A stretch of 38,701 bases of DNA from Chitinophagales bacterium (GTDB lineage Bacteria; Bacteroidota; Bacteroidia; Chitinophagales; Chitinophagaceae): assembly GCA_015655015.1 (NCBI GenBank), contig JAATFV010000241.1, forward strand, positions 1 to 38,701, in the 5' to 3' direction. Below are positions 15,283 through 23,813 of the stretch, piece after piece. Below the pieces are notes generated by a model, which saw only the letters and a program-made list of their open reading frames with translations, had not been told where the DNA came from and did not search any database. The number at the start of each line of letters is the position of its first letter. Within the stretch, counting starts at the first letter, position 1. The position numbers and the translations under genes were made by a program.

Positions 15283-15459
15283 GAATGATGAATATTTTGC
15301 TTTTAAGATGGAAATATACGTCAACCCTTGTTCACTTGTGTAACAATGGTTGTATCAAAACCGGATAGTCAAGAGGCGGGTGGTCTGTTAAATTATTGAT
15401 TATCTGATAGTTATATGTTATGTGTGCCCTTTATAAAACATATGGCTAAACAGCCAGAT

Positions 15460-15686
15460 ATGATAAAAAACCTTCTCCGGGTGGCTATCCGCAATTTCAA
15501 AAGAGATAAATGGTATAGCCTGCTGTTTTCCGTAGAATCAAAAAATGGGTATGTTGATAAAGGCGTCTATACTTATGCGGTCGATGAAAATTATTTCAAG
15601 ACATTGGGTATGCAGATAAAAAAGGGAAGGAGCTTTGACGGTTTAGCTGATACCTTGCGAAGCATCATTGTCAACGAAAACATGGG
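15460..15686 (+). pseudogene. Remnant of a MacB/FtsX-type ABC transporter permease
   Basis: The frame begins MIKNLLRVAIRNFKRDKWYS, the usual N-terminus of Bacteroidota MacB-like permeases of about 790 residues. It then jumps in frame to a piece of the periplasmic domain (YTYAVDENYFKTLGMQIKKG, RSFDG, then IIVNENM). The first transmembrane helix and roughly the next few hundred residues are missing. Similarity stops at about 15686, where the sequence runs straight into the 3' end of the NagX-like gene on the other strand. The open frame continues to 16140 only as antisense of that gene. It is a decayed fragment, not a functional transporter. Confidence 0.7.
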
Positions 15687-15687
15687 G

Positions 15688-16785
15688 TTACAGCCTGATA
15701 AAGATCTTCTTCCGGTAAAGCCACCAGGCAGGAATAAAATTGATACCGGTGAAGAGCAGCGCATACAGCAGGCTGGCCAGCTCGGGACTGCTGCCGGCAT
15801 TCGTCAGGACCTGTATAAAGTGTTCATTGAGCGTCAGACCTCCCATCTTCATTTCATAAAAGAACAATGCCCAGACATCTGCCAGGAAATAGATTGTTAT
15901 GGCGTTGGCGCCGAAGATAATGCCCGGCCGGGTGCCCCGGGTCAATCCTTTTATATCCACCAGGAAATACAAGGCGCCGAAGAGCAGGGCGGCAAAACCG
16001 GAGGTCACCAATACAAAGGAAGAGGTCCACAAGTTTTCATTGACAGGAAAAGTCAGCCCCCAGAAATAACCTGCGATGGCCGCAAATACTCCGGCCGTCA
16101 TCAGGATATTGGCCTTTTCCTGCGGTATCCGGTCACTTAACAGCAGCGCCCCGGCCAGCATGCCGGTGATGCCGGATACGACAGAAGTTACCGTGGTAAG
16201 GATACTCTCCGGATCCCAGGTCCCCCGCCACATCCTTCCCGGCAGATAGAGCCTGTCCAGCCAGGCCACAATATTGAGACCTGGCTCCAGGGCCACTCTC
16301 CCTGACCCGGGAGTAGGGATGAGCGTGAGCACCAGCCAGTAGCTGATCAGGAGGATCGCTGCGATCCAGGCTTGCTGTTTCCAGTTTGTGTTGAGGTACA
16401 ACACCGAGCAGATGAGGAATACCACGGCGATCCGCTGCAGCGTTCCTGTCCAGCGGATCGTGTGAAAGTCAAACTGGGGCATTAGGTTCAGGAACATCCC
16501 TACCGCATAGATCTTAAGGCTGCGGAACAGGATCTTTCTGTATGTCGCCGGTTTCGGCATCCCGTCCTTCAACCTTTTGGAATAGGCAAAGGCAATGGAC
16601 ACGCCGACGATGAACAGGAAAAAAGGAGCGACCTGGTCCGTAAAGGAGAGCCCGTTCCACACCGTATGACGCAAGGTGAAAAATACAAAGTCTTCGCTGC
16701 CCGGATAGTTCACCACGATCATCACGGCGATGGTAAACCCTCGCAGGGCGTCCAGGGAGATCAGGCGTTGGGATTGAGTATTCAT
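15688..16785 (-). CDS. nagX: NagX/HGSNAT-like membrane acetyltransferase (copy 1)
   Basis: The 365-residue membrane protein of about ten helices begins RLISLDALRGFTIAVMIVVN, the mark of the COG4299/DUF5009 family related to human heparan-alpha-glucosaminide N-acetyltransferase. His40 in LRHTVWNGLSFTD lies in the H-x-x-WNG motif that holds the catalytic His in the human enzyme. FFLFIVGVSIAF, GRMWRGTWDPES and the end WWLYRKKIFIRL are also family-like. HGSNAT moves acetyl groups from cytoplasmic acetyl-CoA to glucosamine across a membrane; NagX is known from comparative genomics of GlcNAc pathways, without a proven reaction. It is the last gene of the leftward salvage cluster, 37 bases after the ROK kinase, and has a paralogue at 37357-38484. 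Confidence 0.85.
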   Translation of the reverse strand: MNTQSQRLISLDALRGFTIAVMIVVNYPGSEDFVFFTLRHTVWNGLSFTDQVAPFFLFIVGVSIAFAYSKRLKDGMPKPATYRKILFRSLKIYAVGMFLNLMPQFDFHTIRWTGTLQRIAVVFLICSVLYLNTNWKQQAWIAAILLISYWLVLTLIPTPGSGRVALEPGLNIVAWLDRLYLPGRMWRGTWDPESILTTVTSVVSGITGMLAGALLLSDRIPQEKANILMTAGVFAAIAGYFWGLTFPVNENLWTSSFVLVTSGFAALLFGALYFLVDIKGLTRGTRPGIIFGANAITIYFLADVWALFFYEMKMGGLTLNEHFIQVLTNAGSSPELASLLYALLFTGINFIPAWWLYRKKIFIRL

Positions 16786-16822
16786 GAAAATATTCTTTTA
16801 TTATAGTATGATCCATGCTCTG

Positions 16823-17707
16823 TCATAATGATCCATGTTCTGCAGGAGCAGCGATGTCCCCCGCCAGGCAGGAGGCTCCGATAATAGCGATTTCTTTTGT
16901 CTGCGAACATTCGATCCGTAGTGTCTTCAGCGAATGAGGAAAGACGCAGGCGCTCAGAGACTCCCGCATACCCCTTTCAAAAAAAGAATAAGACTGTATG
17001 ACCGATCCGCCCAGCACGATCATTTCCGGATCGTACGCATAGAGGATCATCAGCAGCGCCTGGCCCAGGTGACGGCCGTATACATGGAAAAGTTCCCTGG
17101 CGCCTTCATCGCCATCGAGGGCGAGTTGCAGCAGCGACTCTCCCGACTGCCCGGTCTCTTTCAGGAAAAAACCTCCACTGGCATAGGTCTCGATGGTCGC
17201 ATCTTTATACGGGATATTGCCAATCTCACCGGCGCCGCAATGTGTACCATTGAACAGTTTCCCGTCGAGGATCAGGCCGGTACCCAGCCCTGTTCCGATA
17301 GTCACGCCGGCCAGGTTGCTGTATCCGGCGCCGGCGCCATACCGCTGCTCCCCGAGGGCAAAACAGTTGGCATCATTATTCACCCACACAGGGATATTAT
17401 ATTTTTCTTCCAGGATATCTTTCAGCGGTACTTCCTTCCAGGATGGAATATTCACCGTGTCGTAAACAATGCCTCTCCGGACATCTACAATGGAAGGAAC
17501 CCCGATGCCTATTCCGCAGGCATCGGATGTCCCCAGCTCTTCTATCAGCGAGCAGATCCTGTCGAGCACGGCTCCTTCGGCAGTCAGACCCGCGATCCGC
17601 GTACCTGCCTTTTTTAACAGCTGTCCGTTACGGACCAGGCCCGCTCTCACCTGGGTGCCTCCCAGATCGATCCCCATGAAGGTTGCGGTAGTTTGCATAC
17701 AGAACAT
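16823..17707 (-). CDS. ROK-family sugar kinase
   Basis: The protein has 294 residues from the ATG at 17707, two bases after the permease stop (TAACAATG), or 291 from an ATG three codons later. ROK marks are the phosphate-binding MGIDLGGTQVRAG, the catalytic Asp in NNDANCFALGE, and IGTGLGTGLILDG. The family's zinc site is absent: GEIGN stands where GEIGH is usual and there is no CxCGxxGC. From the locus, the substrate is likely GlcNAc, ManNAc or glucosamine, giving the 6-phosphate in the cytoplasm. It is probably translationally coupled to the permease gene. The cluster also holds a BadF-type kinase, so the two may serve different sugars. Confidence 0.87.
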   Translation of the reverse strand: MFCMQTTATFMGIDLGGTQVRAGLVRNGQLLKKAGTRIAGLTAEGAVLDRICSLIEELGTSDACGIGIGVPSIVDVRRGIVYDTVNIPSWKEVPLKDILEEKYNIPVWVNNDANCFALGEQRYGAGAGYSNLAGVTIGTGLGTGLILDGKLFNGTHCGAGEIGNIPYKDATIETYASGGFFLKETGQSGESLLQLALDGDEGARELFHVYGRHLGQALLMILYAYDPEMIVLGGSVIQSYSFFERGMRESLSACVFPHSLKTLRIECSQTKEIAIIGASCLAGDIAAPAEHGSL

Positions 17708-17709
17708 TG

Positions 17710-18948
17710 TTATTGCGGTGACGAAAGGATGGTTTTGTTATTGATCAGGGGCTTTGCCCAGATCCCTATACTGAAAATATAAGCCAGGCATATAAAAATA
17801 AAGGTCATTCCTGTTCTTAATCCCGCATGATCGGCCAGCCAGCCGATCAGCAGCGGTACGGCGGCTCCCCCCGCGATACCGGTGCAGAGGATCCCGGAAA
17901 AGGATCCATGATGCGAAGGCAGCGAATTCAGGGCGAGGGAGAAAATAACGGAGAACAGGATGGAGATGGTGAATCCGATGGCCGGGAAAGCCAGCTCCGA
18001 ATAACGCATCGGTCCCCATAACGCAAAACCTAACATAATGATCGTAAGCGCGGTAAATACGAGCAGCAGCTTCCGGCTGTCGAATAATTTCAGCAGCAGC
18101 AAATTCAATGCACAGCCCAGCGTCATCAGCCCCCAATACCAGGAGACGGCATTCGCGCCGTCCGTAAGAGGGTCCTTTCCGTGATAGCGGTGCAGGAATT
18201 CAGACATCCAGTCCGAGACACCCTGCTCGACACCGACATAACAGAAGATGCCGAGGAAATAGAGCAGCACCGTTCGGTTCTTTAACAGTCCGGCATAGAC
18301 CGTTCTCGTACCGCTGCGCTCCTCCTCTTTGAGGACAACTGTAGGAAACCGGGAAAAAAGAACGATCAGGATCATCACTCCGATGACCAGCAGGAAGACC
18401 CAGTACAGCGCGGTCCAGGTATACTGTGGATTGGTAACTTTCCGCAGCAGGGATAGGGACCAGCCGGCGCCGGCATGCCAGTTGGCCCCGATATAGGTAT
18501 AGATCCGGGGACTGATGAAAGAGGCCAGCCCGAAGAGTAATTGAGCGAGTACGGAATTGAAGGCAAAATGCTCCTCTCCGCCGGCGCTGCGCAGCAGCGG
18601 GTTGATCACCACCTGTAACATGGCCATCCCGATGCCCATGAGAAATAAAGAGAGCAGGCTCACGGTATAACCGACAAAAAGGCTCAGCAGGGCGGCTCCT
18701 GCCAATGCGACTCCGAAGGATACCAGCATCGCTTTCTTTTCTCCATACGCCTCGATGAAAATTCCCGCGGGGATCGACATGATCCCATAAGCGATAAAAA
18801 AGGAGAAGGGGAGGAAGGCCACCATCGAATAGCTTAGCTGGAAGCTGTGTTGAATATCCGGGATCAGGGCTCCCAGGATATTCGTTATGAAAGAGATCAC
18901 GAAAAAAGTAACGAATACCAGTCCCACCATGTAATAGTTGCGCTTCAT
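17710..18948 (-). CDS. MFS sugar permease, FucP/NagP-like (copy 2 in the cluster)
   Basis: The 412-residue protein has about 12 hydrophobic helices. MVGLVFVTFFVISFITNILG, the loop GIFIEAYGEKKAML, the helix-4 region GIGMAMLQVVINPLLRSAGG and the C-terminal ALNSLPSHHGSFSGILCTG-IAGGAAVPLLIGWLAD are those of the fucose/galactose/glucose:H+ symporter family, which includes the GlcNAc permease NagP. It acts in the inner membrane. Gene order (after GH20, before ROK kinase) suggests uptake of an amino sugar released in the periplasm. It is more divergent from classic FucP than the permease at 24713-25981. Confidence 0.87.
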   Translation of the reverse strand: MKRNYYMVGLVFVTFFVISFITNILGALIPDIQHSFQLSYSMVAFLPFSFFIAYGIMSIPAGIFIEAYGEKKAMLVSFGVALAGAALLSLFVGYTVSLLSLFLMGIGMAMLQVVINPLLRSAGGEEHFAFNSVLAQLLFGLASFISPRIYTYIGANWHAGAGWSLSLLRKVTNPQYTWTALYWVFLLVIGVMILIVLFSRFPTVVLKEEERSGTRTVYAGLLKNRTVLLYFLGIFCYVGVEQGVSDWMSEFLHRYHGKDPLTDGANAVSWYWGLMTLGCALNLLLLKLFDSRKLLLVFTALTIIMLGFALWGPMRYSELAFPAIGFTISILFSVIFSLALNSLPSHHGSFSGILCTGIAGGAAVPLLIGWLADHAGLRTGMTFIFICLAYIFSIGIWAKPLINNKTILSSPQ

Positions 18949-19019
18949 GTTTATATTTTATAGTCCTTTGTTTTAGTCGTAAGTGTCTTTCCGTCAGGTG
19001 CCTGCTGCTGCATCATCGG

Positions 19020-21704
19020 TTATCGCTGTGCGCCATTATACTTTGCCGCAGAATCGATCGTCACAGTCCTCCCGCCTCTGCCGGCCGGATCGAATACCTT
19101 TATCTTAATCCTTCCGCGGGCCTCTACCGGTCCCGTATACCGCAGACTTCGTGTCCCCGGCTCCGATCCATCTGTAGTATACCGGATCTCAAAACCCGGT
19201 AACGTGTTGTTCATAATTAGCTGTCCATGATCTGACAGAACACCGGCCGGCGGGACCCGGTAAGCATATCCGCCATTCCAATAGCTTAACCGGGGCAGCT
19301 CCCTTTTCCCCAGCACATTCAGGAACAGGTTCCATGCCTCTTTGTACAGGGAGTCCGCCCGGGCGTTGTCCGGAGAAGTAGCCCGGCTGCTGTCCGGAGA
19401 AGCAGCCCATGCCGGATCGGCTGCCCAGGCACGCTCTGCCGTGCCCAGCAATCTCGGCAGCAGCATGTATTCCATCCGTTCGTCCGTAGGCAGTGTCTCT
19501 CCCCATAATAGCCCTTCGATGCCAAGGATATGACGTCGTCCTTCCGGGCTAAGTTTTTCTTTTTCCGAAAAATAACCCGGCTTTACCGGCTCACCCATGT
19601 AATCGATCGTAGAATTCCTGTAGTAATCGTAAGGAATAAAGGAGAACGGCTTGTCCATATCCAGGAAACCGCCCCAGTGATAACCTTTTTCCTCGAAATT
19701 CCGGTTATAGGCCAGATCATAATAATTATTGCTGACACAGGAGAGGATCACCGGATATCCTGCATTGGCTAGCCGGTAAGGAAGATCCTCATTCCCCGCG
19801 CCGATCATATTGTCCCATACATGGATATGGAAACTTTTGTTGCCCAGGGAGGATACTTCCTCCCATCCGGATAGTACCAGCGCTTTACTTTTTAGCAGGC
19901 TGTCCATCCGGTTGTAAAAATAAGCCCAGCAGGCTGTGCGCAGACGGACAGCGGAAACAGAGTCCATCTTTATGTAAGTGAAATCTGCAGGCAGCAGCTT
20001 CCGACACGCGGGCGATCCTTCCCAGACCCCGGCGGGTACTTCATCTCCGCCCATATGAATAGTGGTGAGAGGGGCGCCGGCGGCTTTATACATGTCCGCG
20101 ATCTCTCCGGTCACTTTGTCCATGAACCGGTATACAGACGGCAGCGCCACACAAATAACATTGTCTTTCCAGAGCTGCGCTCCCTCATATACGGACCGGT
20201 CCAGCGTATCGCGCAGCAGGTACCGCACTGCCTCCGCATAACGACCCTGCCGTTTGTATTTTTCGTAACGGAAATCCATAGCCTTGATCGCTGCCCTCGC
20301 ATGGCCGGGACTTTCCAGCTCCGGGATCACCCGGATATGCCGGACCCGGGCGTAACGCAGGATTTTTATAAAATCGGTCCTTGTATAATATCCGCTGCCC
20401 GGGTAAGCTCCTGGCTTCGGCCCGGATCCAAAAGAGGGTGGAAGGGAATAACCACCCCGCCTCCCGCCGATCATCGTCAACTCAGGAAGAGAAGGTATTT
20501 CAAGCCGCCACCCTTCATCGTCACTGAAATGCAGGTGCAGCACATTCATCTTATAAAGCGCCATCAGGTCGATCACCCGGCAGAGTTCCCGGGGAGACCG
20601 GAAATGTCGGGCTATATCCAGCATAAATCCCCGGTAGGCAAACCGGGGACGGTCCCTAACTTCCATTCCGGGAAGAACGATTGGCGGCCCAATTGCCTGT
20701 CTGGAAGTTTCGGCCGGGGGGTTGCCGGAATGTTTTTTCGCCTGGCCCTTCCACTCTCCGGGGTCAATGCTTGTCAGCAAAGATTGGATCCCATAAAATA
20801 TACCCTCCGCATCTTCCGCGCGGATCACAATACTATCCCTGCTGACCGACAGCTCATAGGCCGAAGAATCCATGGTTACCTTGCGCAGAAAGATACCTCG
20901 AAGACCATGCCCGGTTATTGTCGTATAGCCATTATCGGTACCAACCGTCAGAAGGCGCCCCAAAACAGGAGAGAGCGCTCCGGTTAAATAATCCGCCTCT
21001 TCTTTAAAAATTGGATCGGTATTGATGGCCGTGAAGGATGTCAGCACACAGCTGTCCGTATTCTGTTGATAGTTCACCGGAGAAGGAAATATCCGGGGCA
21101 GCCTTTCCACGGGAAGTTCCCTTATTGCCGCATTGCGGGCGAATTCGATAGCAGGAGTCATATACCCCAGCTTGTCATCATCGATCCGGCCGGTCTTGTA
21201 GTCGGAGATGACTATACCCTTGTCCGGCTGCCGGTCCCATACCAGGTAAAACCCCACGGGCGCATCGGCGACATTGATGCTGAGGTCCGCGGTGGTATAC
21301 GATACCTGCAGACTATCTCCGGGCTGAAGGAAAGAGGCCTTTGCCCGGCCATTAATACGCTTTCCTGCTGTCGGCCCGATCCTTGCCTCTCCCTCTTCCA
21401 TAGGCTCAATGCAGAACAGATCTCCATTGATATGCCGGACCCGCAGGCTTCCTTTCATCGGAGAAGGGTCTACCGAGCGATTGGCGTTAAAATAAATTTT
21501 CCATCCGGACGCCGGAAAAGCCGATACGCCCTTGTTGATGAGCTTCAGCACGCTGATCGCTTTAGGCGTCGGACCATACAGGTTGCTGACAAAAGACCAG
21601 CGCAGGGCCAGGCTGGAGACGAGACTGTCTTCTGCAGAACGCTGCGCCGATGAGGACAGTACCGACGAACAACATATGAATATTAATAAATGTCGAAATT
21701 TCAT
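19020..21704 (-). CDS. GH20 beta-N-acetylhexosaminidase, chitobiase type
   Basis: The 894-residue exported enzyme has a signal peptide MKFRHLLIFICCSSVLSSSA. A CHB_HEX carbohydrate-binding-like domain covers about residues 30-165 (LALRWSFVSNLYGPTPKAIS, GDSLQVSYTTAD, PVGFYLVWD). A GH20b domain (about 180-335) and the catalytic barrel (about 350-760) follow. The catalytic Asp554-Glu555 pair is in HMGGDEVPAG, and MNVLHLHFSDDEGWRLEI is also present. A C-terminal CHB_HEX_C/Fn3-like domain (IRYTTDGSEPGTRSLRYTG) ends the protein. This layout is that of chitobiases, which remove GlcNAc from the non-reducing ends of chitin oligomers or similar glycans. A short Ala/Ser/Asp repeat (AASPDSSRATSPDNARADS) lies near residue 780. 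It is the fifth gene of the leftward cluster. Confidence 0.93.
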   Translation of the reverse strand: MKFRHLLIFICCSSVLSSSAQRSAEDSLVSSLALRWSFVSNLYGPTPKAISVLKLINKGVSAFPASGWKIYFNANRSVDPSPMKGSLRVRHINGDLFCIEPMEEGEARIGPTAGKRINGRAKASFLQPGDSLQVSYTTADLSINVADAPVGFYLVWDRQPDKGIVISDYKTGRIDDDKLGYMTPAIEFARNAAIRELPVERLPRIFPSPVNYQQNTDSCVLTSFTAINTDPIFKEEADYLTGALSPVLGRLLTVGTDNGYTTITGHGLRGIFLRKVTMDSSAYELSVSRDSIVIRAEDAEGIFYGIQSLLTSIDPGEWKGQAKKHSGNPPAETSRQAIGPPIVLPGMEVRDRPRFAYRGFMLDIARHFRSPRELCRVIDLMALYKMNVLHLHFSDDEGWRLEIPSLPELTMIGGRRGGYSLPPSFGSGPKPGAYPGSGYYTRTDFIKILRYARVRHIRVIPELESPGHARAAIKAMDFRYEKYKRQGRYAEAVRYLLRDTLDRSVYEGAQLWKDNVICVALPSVYRFMDKVTGEIADMYKAAGAPLTTIHMGGDEVPAGVWEGSPACRKLLPADFTYIKMDSVSAVRLRTACWAYFYNRMDSLLKSKALVLSGWEEVSSLGNKSFHIHVWDNMIGAGNEDLPYRLANAGYPVILSCVSNNYYDLAYNRNFEEKGYHWGGFLDMDKPFSFIPYDYYRNSTIDYMGEPVKPGYFSEKEKLSPEGRRHILGIEGLLWGETLPTDERMEYMLLPRLLGTAERAWAADPAWAASPDSSRATSPDNARADSLYKEAWNLFLNVLGKRELPRLSYWNGGYAYRVPPAGVLSDHGQLIMNNTLPGFEIRYTTDGSEPGTRSLRYTGPVEARGRIKIKVFDPAGRGGRTVTIDSAAKYNGAQR

Positions 21705-21798
21705 GCTTTGATGTTTTAAATGCAGCGTTCATCTGCCATCTGCCTTCCGCGTTATCCAGGCATCTCCCGGATTCTTTCGGTTCCCGGTTCACAGCTCC

Positions 21799-23628
21799 TC
21801 ACTCCGGCACCACGTTGAAAAAATGAAATCCGTCCCGGCCATTTTCCACGCGATAAGACGGAAAAGGATTGAGGCGGTTGGCAAAACGCAGCCCGGCTTC
21901 CGCAGATCCTTTCCGAACGTAAAAGCGCATGCGCATAGACGGATTCCCTTCCTTCAGCTCTTCACGGAAAACCAGCTTTCGCTCACTTACTTTCCAGGTA
22001 GCTGCCAGATGTTCCACCGTGTTATCCTTGATAAGACTATACCCGTTATTAAGATAGATAAACCCGTTCGTTAAAGCAAAGGCCGGGTCATGCTTCCAGA
22101 CAGCAGGGAGGACAGCCCGGACCTCTTCGCCGCAGGAAGGGGAGTATTCCAGCCCGTCGGCTGCCGTTTCGAAGGCGATCTCTACGGCGCCATCCGCAGG
22201 ACGGAGACATTCGATGTCCATCCGGTAAAGACTGTCATTGATCCGACCCGTTTGAACGGTGTAGGATTGTGCGCTGACGGAGAAGTTAATGGGCAGAGCA
22301 GCCGGGAGGAGAATCGGATCCCCTATTTTGTGACCGGCTGTTTCGACGGGTAAGCGAGTGCCTGCACCGGTGTCGATCTTTCCGTTAGCACCGGTGGCCG
22401 TCCCGATCGGAAGTACAACGCCGGTCCTCGTATCGATCATCCATCCCGCCCCCGTTCCCGCCAGCATCTTCCACAGCTGCTCCAGGATCTCTTTCAACAA
22501 TCTTCTCGTAGTGGCCACTTCATTATCGGTATACTGCACCTCGACCAGCCAGGGATCCCAGCCGCTGGAATCGGAAACTTCAGAAAGCAGCAGGTGCTTC
22601 CAGGCCTCCTGTAATAATTTTTTCAGCTCTGCGACATCCCGGCCCTGCTGACCTGCAAACCGGATCAGGGCTTCGGCCCGCAACACTTCCCCCCTTGCCT
22701 GGTAGGAGAGGGCCCGCGTGATCCCATCCGTCTCCACCCCGCTGCGCTGCCGGCCCATCCACATAAAAGGCCCGCAGACCTTCATATGCCAGGTCCCCTC
22801 GGGAACAAAAGGATAAGCAGGAACGCTGTATCCCGGATCCTTCTTTATCCGCTCCACCAGCTCCGTGATCGTGACGAATTTATATCCATCCTGAAGCAGT
22901 TTTTGGTATTTATCCATATTTTCTTTCTCCTGCGAAGGCAGGCGGAAAAAATCACTATTGTAATCCTTCGTATTGAACTCCTCCCCGTCATCGAGGAAAG
23001 CGATGCGCCATTCCATCCCGGCCAGCTCTTTCCGGCCGCCGCCGATCAGGGCCTGGATCGTATCGTCCCCATAACCGACCTTTACCACCGGTGCGGTCTC
23101 TTCCTGGTACCAGCTATTGGGGTCGGAACTGGTGGCAATGACATCGTACTTCCCCCTGAGGGCCGTAGCCAGGGCCGGCGAATATTGAAACTCCTGTCCG
23201 AAGAAGACCCGCGAGCGTTCCAGTCCATATCTGGCCAGCGTTTCATCTGAAAGCTGAATGGACCGCTGCAGATCCAGCGCCGGATAACCGATGAACAGCT
23301 GATCGGAATAGTGCGCGATCACCAGCTCGATCTGTCCGCGTAATACCAGCTTTTTCAGCAGGACCAGTACATCCGGATGCTCCCGGGCCAGCACCTCGAT
23401 ACCGTAGCCCTGTATTTCTATATCGGACCGGTACCGGGGATGGCTGTCAAAAAATTGCAGGACCGGGTAGAGTGACTCGCGGATGATCCGTCTCTCGATC
23501 TTGTAATCGCCGGCGACATATTGAAGATTGAAATGAAAGAGTCCAATGGCATATTTATCCTTTGCAGAGAGATGGCCGGTCAGCTGGAAATTGGCGGCCA
23601 GTAAAAGAAGCAGCATTTTGGTCCTCAT
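21799..23628 (-). CDS. Secreted GH57-like glycoside hydrolase, substrate unknown
   Basis: The 609-residue protein has a signal peptide (MRTKMLLLLLAANFQLTGHL). It shows, in order, the conserved blocks of family GH57. These are FHFNLQY near 31 (block 1), LKKLVLRGQIELVIAHYSDQ near 91-110 (block 2), VFFGQEFQYSPAL near 141-153 with Glu146 in the place of the nucleophile (block 3), and IAFLDDGEEF near 209-218 with Asp213/Asp214 in the place of the acid/base (block 4). A helical bundle with HLLLSEVSDSSGWDPW near 345-360 recalls the ASDW region of GH57 enzymes. A beta-rich C-terminal domain follows a repetitive Thr/Gly insert near 400-440. GH57 enzymes act on alpha-linked sugars and are mostly cytoplasmic; a secreted one between an amino-sugar kinase and a GH20 is unusual. 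The activity is unknown, and the assignment comes from motifs only. Confidence 0.6.
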   Translation of the reverse strand: MRTKMLLLLLAANFQLTGHLSAKDKYAIGLFHFNLQYVAGDYKIERRIIRESLYPVLQFFDSHPRYRSDIEIQGYGIEVLAREHPDVLVLLKKLVLRGQIELVIAHYSDQLFIGYPALDLQRSIQLSDETLARYGLERSRVFFGQEFQYSPALATALRGKYDVIATSSDPNSWYQEETAPVVKVGYGDDTIQALIGGGRKELAGMEWRIAFLDDGEEFNTKDYNSDFFRLPSQEKENMDKYQKLLQDGYKFVTITELVERIKKDPGYSVPAYPFVPEGTWHMKVCGPFMWMGRQRSGVETDGITRALSYQARGEVLRAEALIRFAGQQGRDVAELKKLLQEAWKHLLLSEVSDSSGWDPWLVEVQYTDNEVATTRRLLKEILEQLWKMLAGTGAGWMIDTRTGVVLPIGTATGANGKIDTGAGTRLPVETAGHKIGDPILLPAALPINFSVSAQSYTVQTGRINDSLYRMDIECLRPADGAVEIAFETAADGLEYSPSCGEEVRAVLPAVWKHDPAFALTNGFIYLNNGYSLIKDNTVEHLAATWKVSERKLVFREELKEGNPSMRMRFYVRKGSAEAGLRFANRLNPFPSYRVENGRDGFHFFNVVPE

Positions 23629-23713
23629 CGCCTGATTGATTGTCGGTATAAAAGAGAGAATTCCTCCTCGTCATAGAGAAGGATGTCTGCGTTTGATACT
23701 CACCATCGATAAC

Positions 23714-23785
23714 CGGTATCCCATCCTGCCGAGGCTCCACCATTCCATCCTGCCGAAGTTTCACCATCCCATCACTCCTAAGCTT
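23714..23785 (-). repeat. Three 24-base tandem repeats between kinase and GH57-like genes
   Basis: Units lie at 23714-23737, 23738-23761 and 23762-23785. Read on the minus strand each is like AAACTTCGGCAGGATGGAAT followed by GGTG, and they would encode KLRQDGMV-type octapeptides. They begin 28 bases after the kinase stop in a 185-base gap within the operon. A 77-codon frame (23555-23788) covers them but overlaps the GH57-like gene and is probably not a gene. Confidence 0.8.
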
Positions 23786-23813
23786 CACAACCCTGCCTTC
23801 GTCCGTCTGCTCT

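Noticed and set aside
15415..16140. A 241-codon plus-strand frame read as a full gene
   Set aside because: Only the first part (to about 15686) resembles a protein family; the rest is antisense of the NagX-like gene and has no independent support.
20055..20987. A 310-codon plus-strand frame inside the GH20 gene
   Set aside because: It is a complement shadow of a clear GH20 catalytic domain and matches no family.
23555..23788. A 77-codon minus-strand frame covering the 24-base repeats
   Set aside because: It overlaps the start of the GH57-like gene in another frame, and its protein-like look comes only from the tandem repeat.
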